Origin: Trichoderma breve
Lineage: Eukaryota > Ascomycota > Sordariomycetes > Hypocreales > Hypocreaceae
DNA: 64,000 bases
Direction of reading: 5' to 3'
NCBI RefSeq assembly: GCF_028502605.1
Contig: NC_079235.1
Coordinates: forward strand, 4,216,001-4,280,000
Shown here: positions 54,346 to 64,000 of the stretch, in pieces
Position numbering within the stretch: the first letter of the stretch is position 1
Layout of the letters: every line of letters starts with the position of its first letter
The notes under the pieces: generated by a model
What the model was told of the DNA's origin: nothing
The model's database searches: none
The model's input: the letters and a program-made list of their open reading frames with translations, nothing else
Program-made: the position numbers and the translations under genes

Positions 54346-55894
54346 ATGACTCAGCATCTACCGCCCTCCAAAGACTCTCCTATCATCATCGTTGGCGCAG
54401 GCGTCTTTGGTCTCAGCACATCCATCCATCTTGCCCAGAGAGGCTATACAAACATTACAGTCTTTGACAGCAAGCCCTATGATGAGACTCTGTACTCTTA
54501 TTTTGACAGCTGTGACTCTGCATCCTCTGGTCCGTTGTTTTTCCTCCCTTGCGAAAATAATCACCAAGTCAAATCATCCCTAACTTACAACTCACATAGA
54601 CATAAACAAGATTATTCGCTCAGCGTATGGCTCTCAAACCGAATACCAGGATCTCAGCACCGAAGCGCTCTCTGCTTGGGCCGCCTGGAACGCAGAACTC
54701 AAGGCTGCCAATGACAACAATCATGACAGAGATGGCATCAAGGGAATAACTCCCAACAGCTCTCTCTTTATTCCAAACGGCTACCTCAATTGTAGCGATT
54801 CCACCACCCTCCCAGATTTTGAAATTGCCACTATTGAAAACATGGAGAAGGCTGGCAAACACGGCACGCAGCTCATTAACAACAAACAAGCCGATATCCA
54901 GCTCGCCTCACAAAGGGGCGTCGAATATGCTCTTCAGCCATTCAACAAAGAAGTCCTCGGCGTTCTTGACACTACAGGCGGCCATGTCCTTGCCGACAAA
55001 GCCTGTATCTTTGCTCTTCACAAGGCAAAGAAACTCGGGGTGCGCTTCATTCTAGACCCCGTACTGGGCAAATTCACCTCCTTCGGATACGACTCATCAT
55101 CGAACTCCACCACCAAGACCATCACCAGCATCACCACTGCAGACAAGAAACATCACGCAGCATCTCTCGTCGTCATCTGTTGTGGCGGCTGGACACCGTC
55201 ACTTCTCCCATCACTAGACTCCCTTTGCGAAACGACCGCTGGTTCTGTCTTTATGCTTCATATCCCGGAATCATCACCCCTTCGCCAGCGATTCCATCAT
55301 TCGCAATTCCCTTCATGGTCGTTTAACATGCGTGAACATGGTGCCGACGGAGGCCTTTACGGCTTCCCAGTCGATGAAAATGGCATCTTTAAGATTGGAT
55401 ACAGGGGCACTAAGTATACAAATCCTCAGCAGCAATCCGATGGACAAGAACGCAGCGTACCCGTGACCGAATGGAGCGGTAAATTAGGCGAGACTACAAC
55501 ATCAGTAATAAATCAGGTCCCCGAACAAGCTCACAAAGTGGTCGCTAAATTCTTGGATGAATATCTCCCCGAGTTGGACAACTCCGGAATCCACATCTCA
55601 GAGAGCCGCCTCTGTTGGTACACTGATTCCTTTGACAATCACTACGTTATCGACTATGTCCCTGGGTATGAAGGTCTTGTATGTGCGACGGGGGGAAGTG
55701 GACATGCGTTCAAGTTTCTGCCTAATATAGGTAATTGGGTGGTTGATGTAATTGAGGGCGTTGGATTAGAACGACCTGCTATCAAGGCGTGGAGGTGGAG
55801 ATCGTTGAAAGATGGTGATGAGCCTGTTAATAAGCTGATGGAGGGTAGCCAGGGGCATCGAGCACTGATAAACACTCCAATGGTATCTATTTAA
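54346..55894 (+). CDS. FAD-dependent oxidoreductase (fructosyl amino acid oxidase / sarcosine oxidase-like)
   Basis: A flavoenzyme of the D-amino-acid-oxidase group, likely to oxidise an N-substituted or glycated amino acid to the corresponding imine with release of H2O2. Exons 54346..54529 and 54600..55894 (70-nt intron with GTCCGT donor, CTAAC branch site and ATAG acceptor, splitting an Asp codon) give 492 aa. The dinucleotide motif is IIIVGAGVFGLSTSIHLAQRG (GxGxxG at residues 17-22), followed by the acidic residue in TVFDSKPYD. Further blocks are DINKIIRSAYGS, LGVRFILDPV, SLVVICCGGWTPSLLP, GLYGFPVDENGIFKIG and ESRLCWYTDSFDNHYVIDYVPGYEGLVCATGGSGHAFKFLPNIG. The CWYTD and GHAFKFLP elements are typical of fructosyl amino acid oxidases and sarcosine oxidases, which carry FAD on a Cys in related positions. 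No C-terminal peroxisomal signal is seen (ends PMVSI). Substrate unknown. Confidence 0.88.
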
Positions 55895-56157
55895 CACTCA
55901 GATGTATACTACTGTCACACAATAACTGCCTATAGATAGTGTTATACACAGATGAGTTTTTTATATCAGTGTTGGGTCCTACATATCATGTCACATCATA
56001 CCTCAGCCTCGTGTAAACAAAAATTGGCATATCAACATGTACATTATAAATTGCAGCCATTTCGACTTTTCATGAACACCCATGCGCCATATATGTTTCA
56101 TACAAATGCCCCTCCCCTTGCAAAACAAGGATATACCAGACCCTCACTTCATCCAGC

Positions 56158-57596
56158 TCAGTTATTACCAATCTCCTCTTCCTGGTCTTCCCACTCGCCA
56201 TCCTCTTCCTTCTGCTCGTTGACCTTGAACTCGGCATCACCAGCCAAGCCTTCGCTGTCAAACTCATCCACATCCATATCGCTGTAATACTCGTAGTCAT
56301 CCTCATCATCTTCCTCCTCCTCCTCGCCATTGCCCTTTCCGCCCTTCTGAGATGCCTTCTGGGCCTCCTTGGCCGCCTTCTTCTTCTCAACATTGGCCTT
56401 TTGCTCGCGTCGTCGAGCCTCCTTCTCCTGCGTTCGCTTCTCCCATCGCTTCTCCAGCTCCTTGATCTCGCCAGCCGACTTGTGGATGTACTCGTGCCAC
56501 ATGACCTTGCCAGAGCACATGCCCTCTTCGACCTTTGTCAAACGTAATCGCATGCGAGGTCCGAGCTCGACGAGCTTGACCACGTGCTTTTCTACGTTTG
56601 CTTCTTCCAGCTCCTCATCTTGGCCAGCCTCAGCTGCGGCAGCTCGAGCTTTGGCAGACAGGACCTTTCGAGACGCTGTGTCCTGGACTTCAACTTCGGC
56701 ATCGGTGTCGACTTCACTGCCACTCGTCACATCAGAGACATATCCATCGCCACCCTCGCCAATCATGTAATCTGCGATATCTTCGAGTTTGCCCAAGTTG
56801 GGCATGTGGCTGCGTCGGCTGGTCTTGGTGTTGAGGAACTGCTCAGCCGCGTTAATTCGACGTAGCTGCTTTGAGACTCCTGACCGTCTAGTGGTGATGG
56901 CATAGTGTCTAAAGTTGAGAATAAAGGTGCCGTCATCCTCCTTTGACGGCTCTCGGTTCAGGAGCAGCACTCTGCGAATCGACTTGATCGGTGTGGTTTG
57001 GGGGTTAATCGGGGGGAACATGGATGAGAAGACGGTGGTGGCTAATGACTCGAGATGCTTGGGGACCTTTGATTTGGCAGTTGAGCCAGGTCGAGAGAAT
57101 CCGTTCATGACCAGCTGATAATCGTTAGTATGCGGCTGAGATTCCGGTTCAGTGGTGTCCTTACCAGAGGAGCAGCGAGAAACTCCTTGCCCATGCCCTT
57201 GGGATGTCTCTGAATCTTTTGGATATCTTTGCACAGAGAATACTTCTCGACTCGAAAGTTCAGCGTAGGTCCTCGAGGCGCCAGCGCAACTCTCATGTTG
57301 GTGTTGCCGCCCTCTGATCGCGAAAACAGCATCAAATGCGTCACTCCCAGAGGACCGCACATGACAACGTAGTCCTTCAATCGGTTTCCCCTTCGCTCCT
57401 TCAGCCTGCTAGCAGTGCCAGGCTCCATGACTTTCCGTACATCTGCTGCGAGCTGGCTGATGCTTGAGCCAACTTCTCCAGCGCCGATTCTGATGACCAT
57501 GCTCTTGGGATCACGAGCCGAGGCATGTCCGGCTGAGTTGGGCTGCGGGTTGTTTGCGCCCATGTGGGTGCGCTTCTTGACTCTTCGTTTCGCCAT
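56158..57596 (-). CDS. SSF1: Brix-domain ribosome biogenesis protein SSF1/SSF2
   Basis: A nucleolar factor needed for 60S subunit assembly and 27S pre-rRNA processing. Exons 57165..57596 and 56158..57114 (50-nt intron, GTAAGG..TCAG, phase 0) give 462 aa, near the usual size. It starts with a basic segment (MAKRRVKKRTHMG). The Brix domain runs from about residue 30 to 300: SMVIRIGAGEVGSSISQLAADVRKVMEPGTA, RLKERRGNRLKDYVVMCGPLGVTHLMLFSRSE, then NMRVALAPRGPTLNFRVEKY and, in exon 2, FPPINPQTTPIKSIRRVLLLNRE and DDGTFILNFRHYAITT. The C-terminus is a long, charged coil (EKRWEKRTQEKEARRREQK), ending in an acidic tail ([14 protein letters not shown]). The gene is divergent from RRP3 across 518 bp. Confidence 0.94.
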
Positions 57597-58114
57597 GGCT
57601 GATTGATTTATTTGTAGGTGATGAGGAATTGCTTTGTTGCAAGACGGACGTCCAATGGATTATACCAGCCAGTACAAGAGGAAAAAAAAGTTCAGCCAAG
57701 GCCAGGCGATAAGAGCTTATCGCAACAATGCCGCCCCACCAACTTTTTCTCAAGCAACCCACTTATGCATATAAGCAGCTCTTTCGAGGAGAAAGATTGT
57801 TCCGCCAAATCTCTTTAATAGCATTAGACAGCGTTCTGCATGCATTAAGAAAATACATGCAACAATTGAACACCTTTGTGATAGCGAATCGCCGCGATTT
57901 CGAAACCCCCTTTTCTCGCACAAACTCTGATATAGACGAAATTGTTCAAAACCCCTGCACACAATCCACTCCAACATCGACCTTCGACCGGGGTTCATCG
58001 CACTGCGTCCTGATTTGCTGCTGCAAAGTTGACCCAAAAAAAAAGTTACTGGGCAAGGCTTCATCATTCGTTTCTACGTTCAGCATATTCAAAAGGCAAA
58101 ACATCAGAGCAAAA
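57597..58114. other. Bidirectional promoter of SSF1 and RRP3
   Basis: A 518-bp head-to-head region between two ribosome biogenesis genes. It contains the paired GATA palindrome listed below and an A-rich run (A9) near 58036-58044. No other gene is present. Confidence 0.7.
57706..57723. promoter_or_regulatory. Inverted GATA-site pair
   Basis: GCGATAAGAGCTTATCGC consists of two 8-bp arms, GCGATAAG and CTTATCGC, that are perfect reverse complements around a central AG. Each arm holds a GATAAG core, the target of fungal GATA factors. It sits 110 nt from the SSF1 ATG (57596) and 392 nt from the RRP3 ATG (58115). Confidence 0.6.
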
Positions 58115-59632
58115 ATGAGCGGCGCAAAAAGACAGAAGATTGCGCACGATGCGCCGGCAAAGCGCCAACAAGCCGAAGCCAGCACTTCCAAGGCATCTCC
58201 GGATCCTCCCACTGAAGAAGAATCGGCGACTCTCGATGTTGCTTCCTCTGGCGATGCTGGAGATGCACCGGAAGAGCCCAAGACGTTCAAAGAGCTGGTA
58301 CGAGACAAGATGTGGTGGATCGAATGTTGCAATAAAAAAACACTCAAGACTAACGAGATTTGTTTCTTTCTATAGGGTATCGTCGATTCATTATGCGAAG
58401 CCTGCGAGTCTCTAAACTACAAGCACCCCACGTCCATCCAGGCAAAATCCATCCCCGTTGCCCTCCAAGGCCGCGACGTAATTGGCCTCGCCGAGACTGG
58501 TAGTGGAAAGACTGCTGCGTTTGCTCTGCCGATATTGCAGGCACTCCTCGAGAAGCCCCAGCCGCTATTCGGACTCGTCCTTGCTCCCACTCGAGAACTC
58601 GCCGCCCAAATCGGACAGTCATTTGAAGCTCTTGGAGCCCTCATCTCGCTGAGATGTGCCGTCATTGTTGGTGGTCTGGACATGGTTCCCCAGGCCATTG
58701 CCCTCGGAAAGAAGCCCCATATCATCGTTGCCACGCCCGGTAGATTGGTGGACCACCTGGAAAAGACAAAGGGCTTCTCTCTGCGGTCCCTCAAGTACCT
58801 GGTCATGGACGAAGCCGATCGTCTGCTAGACATGGATTTTGGTCCCAGTATCGACAAGATCCTCAAGTTCATCCCCCGTGAGCGCCGCACATACCTCTTC
58901 TCCGCAACCCTAAGTTCCAAGGTCGAGAGTCTCCAGAGAGCCAGTTTACGGGACCCTGTTCGTGTCAGCGTCAGTTCAAGCAAATACCAGACTGTGTCGA
59001 CCTTGCTGCAGCACTACATCTTTGTGCCTCACAAGCGGAAAGACACATATCTCATCTACCTAGTCAACGAGTTTGCTGGAAAGTCTATCATCATCTTCAC
59101 ACGCACAGTCTTTGAAACGCAGAGAATAGCCATCCTGCTGCGAACTCTTGGTTTCGGCGCCATCCCCCTTCACGGACAGCTATCACAATCGTCTCGTCTC
59201 GGTGCCCTGAATAAATTCAAGGGAGGATCCCGCGAAATTCTCGTAGCCACCGACGTCGCTGCCCGTGGTCTGGATATCCCCGCCGTCGATGTGGTACTCA
59301 ACCTAGATCTGCCTCAGGACTCCAAGACATACATCCATCGTGTCGGTCGAACAGCCCGTGCCGGTAAATCCGGTATCGCCATTAGCATCGTCACGCAGTA
59401 CGATGTCGAGATTTACCAGCGCATCGAGGCTGCGCTGGGCAAGCAGCTGGAAACCTACCCGACAGAAAAGGAGGAGGTCATGGCTTTCCAGAGCAGAGTG
59501 GAGGAGGCCCAGAGAGAAACCAGAGTGGAGATGAAGTCCTTCCTTGAAAGCAGGGAAAAGAAGGGTAAAGGAAAAGGAAAGACGGCTGGACCCAAGAGGA
59601 GAAGAGACAATATGGATCAGGAGGAGGGCTAA
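58115..59632 (+). CDS. RRP3: DEAD-box ATP-dependent RNA helicase RRP3
   Basis: A nucleolar helicase for pre-18S rRNA processing (A0-A2 cleavages). Exons 58115..58297 and 58376..59632 (78-nt intron, GTACGA donor, CTATAG acceptor, phase 0) give 479 aa, as expected for fungal Rrp3. The N-terminal 60 residues are Lys/Ala/Glu-rich. Helicase motifs are complete: the Q-motif region ([24 protein letters not shown]), motif I AETGSGKT (about residues 100-107), Ia [11 protein letters not shown], Ib [54 protein letters not shown] and [15 protein letters not shown]. The C-terminal extension is basic and ends [24 protein letters not shown] rather than SGT fits the DEAD-box class. It is transcribed divergently from SSF1; a shared promoter for two ribosome assembly genes is likely. 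Confidence 0.96.
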
Positions 59633-60114
59633 AAGATTCTGCTTTTTAGAAGAGATATATGCAAAAGACAGGAAGAGATGAGAAAAGTTTTTGTGGAACA
59701 ATGGTGTTTAAAAAAGGCAAACAGAACGGGTGTTATAAGGTGCATTTATCTTATTAGTGTTAATTTTGGGGTGCTTCATCTTTTCTCAATTTACTTGATA
59801 ATTCTATCTTACCGCCAAAGTTGGAAGATGAAAGTGAAATTGCAAATCTTGCCCAACTGACACTCATACAAAAAGGATTTGGAGCCTTTGCAACAAACAC
59901 AAACAGCATCACCATCTTCAATAAATCACGACATGTAGTCAGCACGATAATCCATATGTTTTACTAAGTAAGTACGCCAGAATAGTCCAACCCAAGAAAG
60001 ACGCATCCTGAACCATACCAAAGCCCTTCTAACTACCCAACCCAATAGCAAATATAGCAACCCATTCCTCCCCCGCCCAAAAAAAGATATCAAAATTCAC
60101 TGCAAAGAACAAGT
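59633..60114. other. Convergent 3' intergenic region
   Basis: The 3' ends of RRP3 (plus) and HIR3 (minus) face each other over 482 bp. It is A/T-rich and holds presumably both polyadenylation regions. No gene seen. Confidence 0.6.
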
Positions 60115-63100
60115 CTACGTTCCCATATCTACAGATTCATCGTGATCTGCCGGCGTCTGTGGTTCTGCCATCTCGGTATCCTCTTCATGGCCTTCCTCTT
60201 CCTCTTCCTCTTCTTCCTCTTCGCCATCTTCTTCGTGAATCTCCTTGCTGTGGTCACCTTCCTCATGCTCCTCCTCGCCCTCCTCAGCTTCTTCGGCTTC
60301 GTCATCGCCATGCTCTTCATCGTCTTCATCATCTTCCTCCTCGTCCTCTTCTTCGTCACCTTCGCTCTCGCTATCAGCGTCTTCACCACTAGTTTCGCCG
60401 CTTTGAATAGTCCGTCCCAGGTGCGGGAACATCAAGCTCGGTGGTACATCCTCTTCATAGTCATCCGGAACATCACTGAGATCGCTTTCCTCAGCGGAAT
60501 CGTCAAGACTATGTGCGTCATCACTCTCAAGCTCTTCTTCCTTGTCCTCCAACTTGGAGTCGTCATGACCATCATGGCCATCCTCCTCGTACGCATGCGT
60601 GTCTGGCATATCAGTATCCTCACCAGCTTCTCTTCTAACTTGTGCATCTGGCCCTTCTTCCTCATCGCTGTCGGCATCACTAGCACCCGCGTTTGGCGTC
60701 TGGCTTTCACGCTTAGCACTCGACATGCTTCCAACACGGCTTCTCGGGAGAGCCAATTTAGGAGTTTCCAGAGACCGAGTAACAGCTTGTTCCGCTTTAC
60801 GAAGGACGTCCGGCCTACGAACTCCCGTTTTCCGAGTCCGCGGTGCTGCTTCGGACTTCTCTCCTTCCAGCGGCGTCGCAGTGCCGGGAAGGCTATCATG
60901 AGTGCTTGGAGGATTGAGTATATTGCTGAGAGAACTGGTTGGCTTAGAATCAGCCTGGGCCTGGGCCTGGGCCGCCGCCTCAAGCTTGGCAGCAATCTCT
61001 TTCGCCTGGTTGCGCTCTTCGATAATCTTGCTTGGCTCCTGTCCTGGCAACGTTGCTGCCACATCGACATAAATCTTTGAGTAACAATCATTAATCAAGT
61101 CGTCGATCCCGGCGACCTTCATCAAATTAGCATTAAGCTTCTTCAATTCAATGGCCTCCTTCATGCAGTTAAAGGCTGGAATGTTTGCCTCATCACGAGC
61201 AGCCCACTCAGTGATCCTCTCGCTGATGATTTCAAACTCTTCAGTAGACAATGCCTTGAAAGCATCATCAGTGGGATGGGGGATATTGTATGTGTCTCTT
61301 AACAGCTTCAGATAAGCCATGCAGCAGGACTGCCACAAGTCGACAAAGTGATAGAAATCTGCGCCCTTCTTCCGGAGACGACGAAGCAGCTGCTCCAGGT
61401 TTGTCTTGTCGGACATTATCACGAGGAGGTTGGTCATAAACCGCACATATTGTTCGGTAAAGACATGGTGACGGCCTGGGCGCTCTGCGTCGCATTTCCA
61501 TACATTCATTACCATCGTCTTGGTAAACATGTTTTCTCTCAAGATGGCAAAAGCAGCCTGTGCCGCCACCTTGATATCGCTATTTTGTTCCAAGCTGCTC
61601 TCATCAAATAGAATCTTGGCATGGCGTGCGACAATCCGATGCTGCCAGTTAGACTTATCTTTCTCCTTGAGCTTCACGAGCGTCGGGATAATGTACTCTT
61701 CCCAGTCCTCAGGTTCTGAAAATGAAGCAAAGATATCATCCGGTTTGAATTGCACGCCAAAGGGTTGCTCCGACAAAAGTTCGGCCGCTTCTTTGGCAGG
61801 GAGATCCCCTCGCATCACAAGTTTGTGCACAATAGACACAATCTTGTAATGCGGCTCGAGTATTGGATCGCTACTGCGGGACTTTCTCGCGTTGTTAGCC
61901 ACATTGACGGCGTCTTTCAGCGCTCTCAGCACCGTTTGGACTCCAATCTTGGTGCCGCTATCGCTGCTGTCGAGCTCTTCCTCTGGTGTCTGGTACATCT
62001 TCCAATAACACTTGGCCAGCATATACGGATTCCTATTCCGACAATTAACATCGTCTCATGTCACATACAATCTGCCTGATACAACACTTACTTCCAGTTC
62101 CCGGGTTTGCGCTCTATGGCCATTCTGAAAAGCTTGGCAGCAAACTTCCATACTTTGTATTCCGTCATCTGCTCGTGTAGGATCCTCTTGAATGTCCCGG
62201 CGCCCATATTCTGAATAAAGAACCGTTCCTGATCGGAGTGTTGGAAGGGCTCCATAGCAAATGGCTCTCGACTTGAGGCATACAGACGCATTCCAAACTT
62301 GTGATATAAGTCATGCAGCGGATCTTCGTCGTTGACTTCAATCTCCTGATACCTTGAATGAGACAGGGCCAACGTGTAGCAGTGAATTGCGTTCCTCTGG
62401 AATTTGACCAGTTCGGGTCGATCCTTGTTCATCTTGTCAGCGGTCCATAGCACTGCTTCGTCTAGATCGTAATCGAAGCATTCGGCCAGCCGGAACCACG
62501 ACTCCCAGCTATCTGAACTGAATTGTAGCTGTAGCCTCAGGAAGGTGGCCCCTATTCGAAGGTCGTCTGTTGCACCTGGTGTCTGGCGTCGGTTCAAATC
62601 AACGGCTTTGAACTTGGTCAGTGCTATCATTCCAAGCAAGAAAAACCAGCCGTGCTTTGCCAGCGCAGCTTCCGGTGTATTTGTCGAAACGGCATCTACC
62701 GATACCTCTCCGAATAACGCTTGATACAGTCGGAGAGGATGGATGGGCTTTTTGACGAGTTCGGTGAAGTTGCGCAGATTATGGATCATCTGGGGTGTAG
62801 ACTTTGGCTGTCCGATAGTTTGTTGCATATGGTCGATAGCCGTCTTGAGATCTGACTTCAACAGGTCTTTCATCGGCATGCGATTTGCCAGGATCATAAC
62901 CTTTTCCACTAGCTGCATCGTCTGCCGCTTCTCGAGTTTCTCATGCGGACAGCCATGATCTTGAACTTCCCATACTCCAACACCAAGTTTGAGTCCATAG
63001 AGATCATAAACCACCTGCCCCAGGTAGTCTTCCCAATTTTCAATATTCTTATTCTTAAGCAGTTCCATGCGCATGACTTTAAGGAAGATCTTGTTGGACG

Positions 63101-64000
63101 CCTTGCAGCACTTTCGAAGACCAATTACTTGATGAATGGCGGCGAGGAAGTCGGCCAAATCCTTTTCCGGAGCAATGGACTCTTGAAGGGGCAGCCCTGC
63201 TCTAAACATGGTGAATTGCAGACACCAGGTGCGCACCTGCATTTCTCGCAGTTTAGTGATGAGAGATTGGAATGTAGAATTCGAAGACGGTGCTTTCTTG
63301 GCTCCGATCGTGACCTCGTCCTCGCACAAGAATGCAGTGTGAAGAATAGAATTCACCTTGGCAAGAGCACTGCAGCTTGACTTGAGGTGGTCGTCGTCGA
63401 TTATGTCGAATGCAGAGGGGTCGTTCAAGGCCAATGTTAGTGCCTGAATCAGGAGTTCGTCGAGTGACTTCAAGGTCCTCATATAAAGAAGCAGGCGAGA
63501 CTCGTCAGGCAGCTTGGCGTATTTTTCATTCTCCAGATCCGCCACAATGAGTTCAATGCTTCTGAGGTGGCATGAGAATCTCTTGGTTGTGTATTTTATG
63601 GCTTCATATGCATCTCCAAGTCGTGACCACAGAAATAGCCTCAGCTCAGTGCTGCTGCTACGTAGAAATTTCCATAGGTCACGCATGCCTTGGGTTGCAC
63701 AATCCGAGATGGACTGCTTGTTCTTCTGTGACTCCGAATCAGCCGAGGACGCGGCGTCTGACTCCGCCAAATCGTCCTGCTTTTCTACTGATATGCAGAC
63801 AGATGAAGGGTTAAGAACAGGCTCCAGGGTTTCAATAACGTGAACGGGGCTTTCCATCCCTTCTTGGAAAAGGCTGAGGAAGAAATCCATGGTGGTGAGT
63901 TTGGATATCTCTCGATCTGCAGCCGTCGGGGAGATGGTCGGCATAACCACATTGTTTGGTAAAGTCAGCGTATCTACTTTCTCTTCCGACAGGAAATCAC
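60115..64000 (-). CDS. HIR3: Histone transcription regulator 3 (HIR complex subunit), 3' part
   Basis: Hir3 is the CABIN1-like scaffold of the HIR histone-chaperone complex, which handles H3-H4 outside S phase and represses histone genes. The gene is cut by the right edge; its N-terminus lies beyond 64000, where the frame is still open. Exons seen are 62092..64000 (partial) and 60115..62032, joined by a 59-nt GTAAGT..ATAG intron that restores [18 protein letters not shown]. About 1275 residues are visible. Recognisable blocks are [81 protein letters not shown] and [15 protein letters not shown], with TPR-like helical repeats, then [16 protein letters not shown]. The last 180 residues are extremely acidic, with runs of Glu and Asp, and may contact histones. 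Protein blocks match the filamentous-fungal family. Confidence 0.9.

Noticed and set aside
60142..61080. 312-codon open frame antisense to HIR3
   Set aside because: It is the mirror of the acidic Glu/Asp runs of HIR3, read as Phe/Leu/Ile-rich sequence. It is not a membrane protein gene.

Overview
The window is nuclear DNA of a filamentous ascomycete, most likely a Trichoderma-like member of the Hypocreales. The signs are short GT-AG introns (about 55-140 nt) with CTAAC-type branch points, compact genes on both strands, a secreted endothiapepsin-type aspartic protease of the Trichoderma PapA kind, and fungal versions of HMG-CoA reductase, SEC11, BRF1, SSF1, RRP3 and HIR3. I support 23 protein genes (one cut by the right edge), one tRNA, one possible Pol III gene and several repeats and promoter motifs. 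Nearly all multi-exon models were rebuilt by hand from splice signals and reading phase. Their summed coding lengths are multiples of three.

Layout. 0-1.2 kb: an unrecognised three-exon gene. 1.5-6.4 kb (minus): nicotinamidase, then HMG-CoA reductase with a long upstream region. 8.8-10.1 kb (minus): a 2-oxoglutarate/Fe(II) dioxygenase. 12.8-13.8 kb (minus): a nuclear EVE-domain protein with a GC-AG intron. 15.7-16.6 kb: an Arg/Ser-rich protein behind a TATA box. 17.6-20.2 kb: a kinesin whose motor insert carries an in-frame TAG. 20.2-23 kb: an AT-rich stretch with a NmrA-like reductase and four 19-bp-phased repeats. 23.1-26.2 kb (minus): two related MARVEL-like membrane proteins. 27.2-27.8 kb (minus): SEC11. 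28.4-30.5 kb: a HMP1-like DNA-binding protein and a six-helix membrane protein. 31.3 kb: tRNA-Asp. 32.5-35.0 kb: a BTB protein and a DUF1349 protein. 35.8-38.5 kb: a candidate Pol III element and BRF1. 38.5-43.2 kb: a gene-poor gap. 43.2-44.4 kb: the protease. 45.0-49.1 kb: two small membrane proteins around another gap. 50.8-55.9 kb: three plus-strand metabolic enzymes (hydroxyacid dehydrogenase, secreted cupin dioxygenase, FAD amine oxidase-like). 56.2-59.6 kb: SSF1 and RRP3, a divergent ribosome-biogenesis pair. 60.1-64.0 kb (minus): HIR3, incomplete.

The genes are mainly housekeeping (sterol synthesis, NAD salvage, secretion, Pol III transcription, ribosome assembly, histone gene control) mixed with lineage-specific membrane and catabolic genes. 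I see no mobile element with a recognisable transposase, no CRISPR, no rRNA and no convincing biosynthetic gene cluster. The oddest items are the kinesin stop codon, the frame-preserving GC-AG intron, the phased repeats upstream of the NmrA-like gene, the paired GATA palindrome between SSF1 and RRP3, and the tRNA-like Pol III element upstream of BRF1.
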